A stretch of 18,490 bases of DNA from Solirubrobacteraceae bacterium (GTDB lineage: Bacteria > Actinomycetota > Thermoleophilia > Solirubrobacterales > Solirubrobacteraceae). The notes beneath the pieces were generated by a model. It ran no database searches, had not been told where the DNA came from, and was given only the letters and a program-made list of their open reading frames with translations. The stretch spans positions 1-18,490 of the forward strand of contig JAICUS010000046.1 of NCBI GenBank assembly GCA_025935735.1, given 5' to 3'. This document shows positions 13,360-18,490 of the stretch, piece by piece (position 1 is the stretch's first letter; the number at the start of each line of letters is the position of its first letter). The translations under genes were made by a program, and so were the position numbers.

Positions 13360-14952
13360 AAGAGCCGCGGGCTCCAGGTCGGCGGTTCGGTCGAGCACGC
13401 GGCAGAGCGCGGCGACGACGTCCGCGTCGAACTGGCTCCCGGCGCCGTCGCGCAGCTGCTCGAGCGCGAACTCGCGGCCCGGCGCCCGGCGATACGGCCG
13501 GTCCGAGGTCATCGCCTCGAACGCGTCGGCCACGAGGATGATCCGCGACTCGAGCGGGATCTCGTCGCCCTGCAGGCGGTCGGGATAGCCGCGGCCGTCC
13601 AGGCGCTCGTGGTGGTGGCGGACCCAGCGGGCCTCCACGGCCAGCCCGGCGGCGGCGACGATCTCGTGGCCCAGCAGCGAGTGGCGCTGCATCACGGCGT
13701 ACTCCTCGTCGGTCAGCTTCGCGGGCTTGTTGAGGATCGCGTCGGGGACGCCGATCTTGCCCACGTCGTGCAGCAGGCCGGCCAGGCGCAGGCGGGCGAG
13801 GCGGTCCTCGTCGAGGCCGAGCTCGGCGCCGATGACCGCGGTGAGCTGCGAGACGGTCTGGCAGTGGCTGCGCGTGTAGGCGTCCTTGGCGTCCACGGCG
13901 CGGGCGAGCGCGGTGGCGAGCATGCGCTTGTGGTCCTCGCCCGGGCCGGCCGGGGCGGTGCCCGCGCTGTCGAGCTCGGGCGTGTAGATCGCGGCCTGCT
14001 GGTGCAGGCGGCGGGCGCCGAGCAGCGCCTGGTCGGCCTCGCGCAGCAGGTCCGCGCGCCAGCGCAGGCCGACGGCCTCGGCGACGCCGGCGGTGGCGGT
14101 GAATCCGTCGAGCTCGCGCTGCAGGCGCTGGGCGAGCTCCAGTGCGCCCCAGGCGCGGCAGTCGGGGAGGATCACCGCGAACTCGTCGCCGCCGGTGCGG
14201 TAGGCGCAGTCCGCGCCGCGGATCGTGGCCTGCAGGGCGCCGGCGAACGCCCGCAGGCGCTCGTCACCCGCCTGGTGGCCCTGGTCGGAGTTCAGCGCCT
14301 TGAAGTCGTCGAGGTCGAGCAGCACCAGCGCGAGCGGGAGGTCGCGGCGGCCGGCGCGCTGGAGCTCGCGGCCGAGGTCCTCGTGGAACGCCCGGTGGTT
14401 GCGCAGGCCGGTCAGTGGGTCGGTGATCGCCATCTCCTCCAGCCGGGCGAGCTCGGCCGCGCGGGCGGCGTCCAGCCGGCGCCGGCCGCGGCGCACGGTC
14501 AGCCCGAGCAGGCCGAAGATCACGGTGCCCGCCAGCACGACGAGCGAGCCGCCGCGGATGATCTGGCGCTGGGTGCTGTAGGCGTGCGCGCCCAGGGCGA
14601 CGGCGGCGCGGGACTGCGCGTCGGCGCGCGTGCCCAGCGCGCGCCGCAGCGCGGCGAAGTCGCCGGCGGCGTGCAGTCGCAGCAGCGGCTGGGCCTGCGG
14701 CAGGCGGCGCAGGGCGGCGTCCCCGCGGCGGCGCGCCGCGTCCGCCTCGTCCTGGGACCCGCGCGCCAGGGCCAGCTCGTCGGACACGGCCATGCGGGCG
14801 CTCAGATAGCCGGCGCTGACCCGGCCGGTGGCCAGCGCGTCGTGCGCCTGCCGGCTGGAGGCCTGCATGTCGAAGATCAGCGCGACGGCCGCGGCCAGGA
14901 CCACGGCGACGGCGGCGGCAAGCGCAAGGGACGCGTTCGGCTTGAAGCCCAC
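13357..14952 (-). CDS. Membrane GGDEF/HD-GYP protein (c-di-GMP synthesis and breakdown)
   Basis: A 531-aa membrane protein with two c-di-GMP domains. A first transmembrane helix at residues 8-27 and a second at about 134-153 enclose a helical sensor region outside the membrane. The GGDEF domain (about 170-325) has DPLTGLRNHRAF, an intact RTGGDEFA motif (254-258) and an RxxD inhibitory site (Arg245-Asp248) at the standard five-residue distance, so it should be an active, product-inhibited diguanylate cyclase. The HD-GYP domain (about 345-515) has LLHDVGKIGVPDAILNK (His395, Asp396, Lys399) and HHHERLDGRGYPDRL (446-460), so phosphodiesterase activity is also expected. GTG at 14952 begins just before the first helix; a weak GATTCT box lies 6 nt upstream. 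The domain order places synthesis before hydrolysis. Confidence 0.92.
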   Translation of the reverse strand: MGFKPNASLALAAAVAVVLAAAVALIFDMQASSRQAHDALATGRVSAGYLSARMAVSDELALARGSQDEADAARRRGDAALRRLPQAQPLLRLHAAGDFAALRRALGTRADAQSRAAVALGAHAYSTQRQIIRGGSLVVLAGTVIFGLLGLTVRRGRRRLDAARAAELARLEEMAITDPLTGLRNHRAFHEDLGRELQRAGRRDLPLALVLLDLDDFKALNSDQGHQAGDERLRAFAGALQATIRGADCAYRTGGDEFAVILPDCRAWGALELAQRLQRELDGFTATAGVAEAVGLRWRADLLREADQALLGARRLHQQAAIYTPELDSAGTAPAGPGEDHKRMLATALARAVDAKDAYTRSHCQTVSQLTAVIGAELGLDEDRLARLRLAGLLHDVGKIGVPDAILNKPAKLTDEEYAVMQRHSLLGHEIVAAAGLAVEARWVRHHHERLDGRGYPDRLQGDEIPLESRIILVADAFEAMTSDRPYRRAPGREFALEQLRDGAGSQFDADVVAALCRVLDRTADLEPAAL

Positions 14953-14958
14953 ACAGGG

Positions 14959-14964
14959 AGAATC
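14959..14964 (-). promoter_or_regulatory. Possible weak -10 box (GATTCT) of the GGDEF/HD-GYP gene
   Basis: GATTCT on the minus strand ends 6 nt before the GTG at 14952. The first base departs from TANNNT, so this is a weaker candidate; the 39-bp gap to the QueA-like gene could otherwise be read through. Confidence 0.25.
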
Positions 14965-14991
14965 GGCGCCGCAGCCGCGAGCTTGAGCGCT

Positions 14992-16023
14992 TCAGTGCGC
15001 AATGAGGTGTACGTCACCGAACTCGTGCCAGCGGTAGCCGCGGGCCAGCGCGGAGGCATAGGAGCGCTCGAGCAGCGCGCGGCCGGCGATCGCCTCGAGC
15101 ATCAGCAGGTGGCTGGCGTCGGGCTCGTGCCAGCCGGTGAGCAGGCCGTCGACGGTCTTGACGCCGGTCTCCGGGCTGATCGTCAGCCCGGTCCAGCCGT
15201 TGTGAGGCGCGACGATCCCGCGCTCGTCGGCGGCGGACTCCAGCGCGCGCACGACGGTCGTCCCGACCGCGATCACCCGGTTGCCGCGGGCGCGGACGCG
15301 GTTGACGGCGTCGGCGGTGCCGCAGGAGACCTTGAAGCGCTCGGGGTAGGGCCGCTCGCCGCGCTCGAGCGAGCTCACGCCGGTGTGCAGGACGACCTTG
15401 GCCACCTGGATGCCGCGGGCGCGCAGCGCGGTCAGGGCGCGCTCGGTGAACGGCCGCCCGGCGCTGGGCATCTCGGCGCTGCCGGGCTCCTCGGCGAAGA
15501 TCGTCTGGTGGTCTGCGAGCGGGCGGGCGGTGGTCTCGTGGGCGTAGCGGATCGGCTCGCCGTGGACGGCGAGGTAGTCCTCGACGCGCGTCGGCAGGTC
15601 GAGCTCGGCCACCCACAGCCGGCCGGCGGAGAGGTAGGGCGCGACCAGCCGCGCGGTCGCCGCGCCGGGCAGCAGCAGCGTCTCACCCTCGCTCCCGTCC
15701 CGCACGCGCCTGCCGTCGCGCCGCAGCTCGACCACCCAGCGGTGCGGCTTCCCGGACGGCTCCGGCGTCGAGAGGTGGAGGTCGACGAGCCTGCCGTCCG
15801 CCCGCGTCGCGGTGAGCGCGGCCGGCAGGGTGGCGGATGCGTTGACCACCAGCAGGTCGCCGGGCCGCAGGTGCTCGGGCAGGTCGAGGAAGCGGGCGTG
15901 GACGAGCCGGCGGCCGGGGCGGGCGACCATCAGGCGCACCTCGTCGCGCACGGCGGGCGGCTCGCCCGCCTCCAGGGTGGCCGGTATTGCGAAGCTGAGG
16001 GCGAAGGACAGCGCGGCGGTCAC
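14992..16023 (-). CDS. QueA-like SAM:tRNA ribosyltransferase-isomerase family protein (divergent)
   Basis: A 343-aa member of the QueA family, whose known enzyme moves ribose from S-adenosylmethionine to preQ1 in tRNA to form epoxyqueuosine. Family traits are LRPGDLLVVNASATLPAAL, HQTIFAEEPGSAEMPSAGRP, ALRARGIQVAKVVLHTG, RGNRVIAVGTTVVRALESAA, GVKTVDGLLTGWHEPDASHL and YRWHEFGDVHLI. Several canonical QueA signatures are changed: NNTRVIPARL is NASATLPAAL, AGLHF is AGRPF, the HxMHxE segment becomes PYPERFKVS, and TNFHLPxSTL becomes TGWHEPDASHL. It is therefore a paralogous subgroup whose true substrate may differ. The GTG start overlaps the SDR stop as GTGA (16023-16020), so translation is coupled. 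I leave out the symbol for that reason. Confidence 0.85.
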   Translation of the reverse strand: MTAALSFALSFAIPATLEAGEPPAVRDEVRLMVARPGRRLVHARFLDLPEHLRPGDLLVVNASATLPAALTATRADGRLVDLHLSTPEPSGKPHRWVVELRRDGRRVRDGSEGETLLLPGAATARLVAPYLSAGRLWVAELDLPTRVEDYLAVHGEPIRYAHETTARPLADHQTIFAEEPGSAEMPSAGRPFTERALTALRARGIQVAKVVLHTGVSSLERGERPYPERFKVSCGTADAVNRVRARGNRVIAVGTTVVRALESAADERGIVAPHNGWTGLTISPETGVKTVDGLLTGWHEPDASHLLMLEAIAGRALLERSYASALARGYRWHEFGDVHLIAH

Positions 16024-16706
16024 GCGGGCGACTCCGCGAGCGCGCGGGCCTGGTAGCGGCCGCTCGGGAGGTCGCCCTCGATCAGCGCGAGCAGGCCGGG
16101 GACGCTCGCCTCGGGCGGCGGGCGGTCGGAGATGTCCTCGCCGGGGAACGCCTCCTGGTGCAGGCGCGTGTTCATGTCGCCGGGGTCGACGCCGTAGACG
16201 TGCAGGTCGTGGCGCTCGACGGCGAGGATCGCGGTCAGCTGGTCGAGCGCCGCCTTGCTCGAGCCGTATCCGCCCCACCCCTCGTAGGGCTCGACGGCGG
16301 CGTCGGAGCTGACGTTGACGATGCGCGCCCCCGCGGGGAGCTGCGGGAGCGCGCGCTGGATGAGCCCCAGCGGGGCCAGCACGTTGACGCGGTAGACGTG
16401 CTCGAGCGCGTCCAGGGGGTAGTCCGCGAGGTACGGCTGCGGGCTCGGCCCGAGCACCGAGGCGTTGTTGACCAGCAGCTCGACCGGCCCGCCGGCGGCG
16501 GCCAGCAGCGCGTCGCGATGCTCCGGGTCGGCGACGTCGCCGGCCAGCGCGGCAACGTCCGTGGCCCGTGCCAGCTCGGCCGCCGCGTCCTGCAGCGGCC
16601 CGGCCTCGCGGGCGTCGATGACGAGGCGCCAGCCCCGCTCGGCGAGCGCCCGGGCGAGCGCCAGGCCGAGTCCGCGGGAGGCGCCGGTGACGATGGCGGT
16701 GGGCAT
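16020..16706 (-). CDS. Short-chain dehydrogenase/reductase (SDR)
   Basis: A 228-aa classical SDR, a NAD(P)(H)-dependent oxidoreductase in the cytoplasm. It has the cofactor motif VTGASRGLGLALARAL at residue 8, GDVADPEH (adenine-ring Asp), LLVNNASVLG, the catalytic Ser in RIVNVSSDAAV, the catalytic Tyr and Lys in WGGYGSSKAALDQL, and VDPGDMNTRL (the PG motif after the active site). Arg following the TGAS turn suggests NADP(H). An in-frame GTG at 16715 exists, but a TAGCGT box spans it and ends 7 nt before the ATG at 16706, so the ATG is chosen. The gene overlaps the QueA-like gene by 4 bp (GTGA), forming a two-gene operon. Substrate unknown; a joint pathway with the QueA-like protein is inferred only from coupling. 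Confidence 0.9.
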   Translation of the reverse strand: MPTAIVTGASRGLGLALARALAERGWRLVIDAREAGPLQDAAAELARATDVAALAGDVADPEHRDALLAAAGGPVELLVNNASVLGPSPQPYLADYPLDALEHVYRVNVLAPLGLIQRALPQLPAGARIVNVSSDAAVEPYEGWGGYGSSKAALDQLTAILAVERHDLHVYGVDPGDMNTRLHQEAFPGEDISDRPPPEASVPGLLALIEGDLPSGRYQARALAESPA

Positions 16707-16713
16707 GGCCGCC

Positions 16714-16719
16714 ACGCTA
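16714..16719 (-). promoter_or_regulatory. Probable -10 box (TAGCGT) of the SDR/QueA-like operon
   Basis: TAGCGT on the minus strand ends 7 nt before the ATG at 16706 and overlaps the alternative GTG start at 16715, which decides for the ATG. The 58-bp gap upstream to the response regulator shows no clear -35. Confidence 0.45.
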
Positions 16720-16764
16720 TGCCGCGCCCGGCCCGCCCACCATCGGGAATTGGGCGTAGGACCC

Positions 16765-17391
16765 TCAGACGAGGCCCTCGCGGACCGCGTACAACGCCGC
16801 CTGGGTGCGGTCGGTGAGGCCGAGCTTGCCCAGGATGTGGGAGACGTGGGTCTTGACGGTCTTCTCGGCCACGCCGAGCTCGCGGGCGATGACCTTGTTG
16901 GAGCGCCCGCGGGCGATGAGCGTGAGCACGTCGAGCTCGCGCGGGGTGAGCTCGCCGGGCGCGGCGCTGCCGCCGTGCGCGACCTCCTCGACCACCCGGG
17001 TGGCGATGGCCGGCGACAGCGGCGACTGGCCGGCGTGGGCGGAGCGGATCGCGCGGACGAGGTCGGACGGCTCGACGTCCTTGAGCAGGTAGCCGGCCGC
17101 GCCGGCGCGCAGGGCGGCGAACAGCTTGTCGTCGTCGCCGAAGCTCGTCAGCACGATCACCCGGGCGCGGGCGTCGCGGTCGCGCAGGCGGGCGAGCACG
17201 CCGACGCCGTCCAGCCCGGGCATGACGAGGTCGAGCAGCAGGACGTCCGGGTCCGTGCGCAGCGTCGCGCCGACCGCGGCCTGGCCGTCGGCCGCCTCGG
17301 CCACCACCTCGATGTCGTCCTGGAGGTCGAGGAACGTCCGCAGCCCCTGGCGCACGACCGCGTGGTCGTCGGCGAGCACGACGCGGATCAC
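16765..17391 (-). CDS. NarL/FixJ-family response regulator
   Basis: A 208-aa DNA-binding response regulator. The receiver domain (1-120) has the acidic pair in VVLADDHAVVRQGL (Asp8, Asp9), the phosphorylated Asp54 in LLLDLVMPGLDG, the switch Thr in VIVLTSFGDDD, and the conserved Lys in GYLLKDVEP. The LuxR-type helix-turn-helix (about 143-205) is LTPRELDVLTLIARGRSNK, VIARELGVAEKTVKTHVSHI and LGKLGLTDRTQAALYA. The GTG at 17391 overlaps the kinase stop as GTGA (17391-17388), so the two are co-translated and form a two-component pair of the DevR/LiaR type. Target genes are not evident in the window. Confidence 0.93.
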   Translation of the reverse strand: MIRVVLADDHAVVRQGLRTFLDLQDDIEVVAEAADGQAAVGATLRTDPDVLLLDLVMPGLDGVGVLARLRDRDARARVIVLTSFGDDDKLFAALRAGAAGYLLKDVEPSDLVRAIRSAHAGQSPLSPAIATRVVEEVAHGGSAAPGELTPRELDVLTLIARGRSNKVIARELGVAEKTVKTHVSHILGKLGLTDRTQAALYAVREGLV

Positions 17392-18490
17392 GAGCGAAGC
17401 TCCAGGCGGATCGTGGTGCCCTTCCCGGGCGCGGAGTCGATGGTGAGCTGCGCGCCGAGCTCGGTCGCCCGCTCGGCCATGGACGTCAGCCCCAGCCGGC
17501 GGCCGCGGACCGCGCGGCGATCGAACCCGCGGCCGTCGTCGGCCACCACCAGCACCGGGTCGTCGAGCTTGACCTTGATGTGCTCCGCGCCGGAGTGGCG
17601 CACCGCGTTGCCCAGCCCCTCCTGGGCGATCCGCAGGACCTGCGCGGCGGCCGCGCCGGACAGCCGGGGCACCTCGCCGGTCCGCAGCTCGATCGCCTGG
17701 CCGGTCACCCGCCGCAGGACCTCGACGTGCTTGCGCAGCACGGTGCCCAGCCCTTCGGCCTCGAGCGAGCCGGGCCGCAGCTCGAACACCACCGCGCGCA
17801 GCTCCTCCATCGCGCCGCGGGCCAGCTCGCTCACCCGCCGCAGCTCGGCCGCCGCGGCGTCGCGGTCGCGCGCCAGCAGCGTGGACGCGGACTCGGCGGC
17901 CAGCGCGACGCCGAACAGCTGCTGGGTGACCGCGTCGTGCAGCTCGCGGGCCAGCCGGTTGCGCTCCTCTACGATCGACAGCTCGCGCGAGCGCTCGTAG
18001 AGCCGCGCGTTCTCGATCGCGATCGCCGCGTGCGCCGCGAGCAGCTCGATCAGCTTCTGGTCGGAGACGGAGAACTCGTCCGCGTCCTCCTTCTCGGTCA
18101 GATACAGCGCGCCGATCACCTCGCCGCGGGCCACGATCGGCACGCCGAGGAACGAGCGCATCTGCGGGTGCGCGCGCGGCCACCAGCCGCGGAAGCGCGG
18201 GTCCGCGCGGATGTCGTCGGTGCGGTGCGACCCGGGGCTCTCCAGCATCGCCCCGAGCATCCCGTGCGTGCGCGGCAGCGGGCCCATCGCGGCGATCAGC
18301 TCGTCGCCCATCCCGGACGTGATGAAGCGGGAGAAGTTGCCCTCGCCGTCCGGGATGCCGAGCGCGGCGTACTTCGCGCCGCCGAGCTCGCGCGCGGAGT
18401 GCACGAGCTTCTGCAGCACGGGCTCGACCTCGTGCTCGCCCGCCAACGCCAGCACGACGTCGCTCAGCGCTCGGAAGGCGGTGGAGTCGG
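17388..18490 (-). CDS. GAF-domain sensor histidine kinase, NarL/HisKA_3 class (N-terminal end outside window)
   Basis: The soluble kinase partner of the adjacent response regulator. The reading frame stays open to the window edge and the codons beyond the GTG at 18455 still read as protein (STAFRALSDVV), matching the usual beginning of such GAF kinases, so the gene is treated as partial. The GAF domain has VLQKLVHSARELGGAKYAAL, FLGVPIVARGEVIGALYLTE and AIAIENARLYERS. The phospho-acceptor helix is EERNRLARELHDAVTQQLFG. The ATPase domain has AQEGLGNAVRHSGAEHI, LVVADDGRGFD, RRLGLTSMAERATELGA and GKGTTIRLEL. The signal is unknown; GAF domains of this group can bind heme, flavin or small ligands. 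The stop overlaps the regulator start by 4 bp. Confidence 0.93.
   Translation of the reverse strand, partial: DSTAFRALSDVVLALAGEHEVEPVLQKLVHSARELGGAKYAALGIPDGEGNFSRFITSGMGDELIAAMGPLPRTHGMLGAMLESPGSHRTDDIRADPRFRGWWPRAHPQMRSFLGVPIVARGEVIGALYLTEKEDADEFSVSDQKLIELLAAHAAIAIENARLYERSRELSIVEERNRLARELHDAVTQQLFGVALAAESASTLLARDRDAAAAELRRVSELARGAMEELRAVVFELRPGSLEAEGLGTVLRKHVEVLRRVTGQAIELRTGEVPRLSGAAAAQVLRIAQEGLGNAVRHSGAEHIKVKLDDPVLVVADDGRGFDRRAVRGRRLGLTSMAERATELGAQLTIDSAPGKGTTIRLELRS

Noticed and set aside
12025..16056. A 1343-codon open frame on the plus strand across the phosphatase, GGDEF/HD-GYP and QueA-like genes
   Set aside because: It is antisense to genes with intact domain motifs and is rich in Arg, Gly, Ala and Val with no recognisable domain; long shadow frames are expected at this GC content.
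16707..16715. GTG at 16715 as the start of the SDR
   Set aside because: The TAGCGT box overlaps it, and the Rossmann strand begins right after the ATG at 16706.
18455..18455. GTG at 18455 as the true start of the last histidine kinase
   Set aside because: Upstream codons to the window edge are open and read like the usual GAF-kinase N-terminus, so the gene most likely starts outside the window.

Overview
The window is very GC-rich, protein-dense actinobacterial DNA. Several genes point to Actinobacteria: a DipZ-type CcdA-thioredoxin fusion, an Rv0121-type PPOX/F420 protein, a mycobacterial-type HhH-GPD protein, a SigB/SigF-like sigma factor and an RsbU-type phosphatase. The overall mix, including a coiled-coil Rpf-like protein and a two-gene SDR plus QueA-like unit, looks most like Thermoleophilia (Solirubrobacterales, for example Conexibacter or relatives). 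That placement is inference from gene content only. I see no rRNA, tRNA, CRISPR array, integrase or phage gene. The region looks chromosomal and mostly housekeeping or regulatory.

Layout. 1-1921 (+) is a compact operon: the tail of a serine hydrolase, a GST-fold protein and an alpha/beta hydrolase. It runs tail-to-tail into dipZ (1908-3542, -). A DsbA/FrnE-like oxidoreductase (3649, +) diverges from dipZ and is followed by an HhH-GPD DNA-repair protein and a DUF488 protein. 5272-6779 (-) holds a PPOX/F420-type protein and a secreted coiled-coil/Rpf-like protein, separated by a tandem REP-like palindrome. 7008-8462 (+) is an orphan PAS-GAF-histidine kinase behind an array of GGGGCACAC boxes. 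8463-8690 is a hairpin-rich gap without a gene. 8691-9629 (-) is an orphan NMT1-like lipoprotein. It diverges, across only 24 bp, from a queuosine-salvage gene (Qng1/DUF2419) followed by a flavin reductase. 11017-11745 (+) is a general-stress-type sigma factor converging on an RsbU-like PAS-GAF-SpoIIE phosphatase. Further minus-strand genes follow: a GGDEF/HD-GYP protein, an SDR/QueA-like pair, and a NarL-type response regulator with its GAF histidine kinase, which is cut by the window edge.

How it works together. The right half is signal transduction: two NarL-class kinases, one response regulator, c-di-GMP turnover, and a sigma factor with a presumptive partner-switch phosphatase. The left half is thiol/redox, repair and small enzymes. 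The most interesting observations are four. (1) A TANNNT box lies 6-9 nt before the start codon of nearly every first gene, which implies pervasive leaderless transcription; in two places the box is built on the upstream gene's stop codon. (2) Two such boxes overlap in opposite directions between the lipoprotein and Qng1 genes. (3) The QueA-like protein keeps the family fold motifs but lacks several canonical QueA signature residues, and it is translationally coupled to an SDR. (4) There is a GTGTGC/GCACAC operator array upstream of the orphan kinase, and an unexplained structured region downstream of it.
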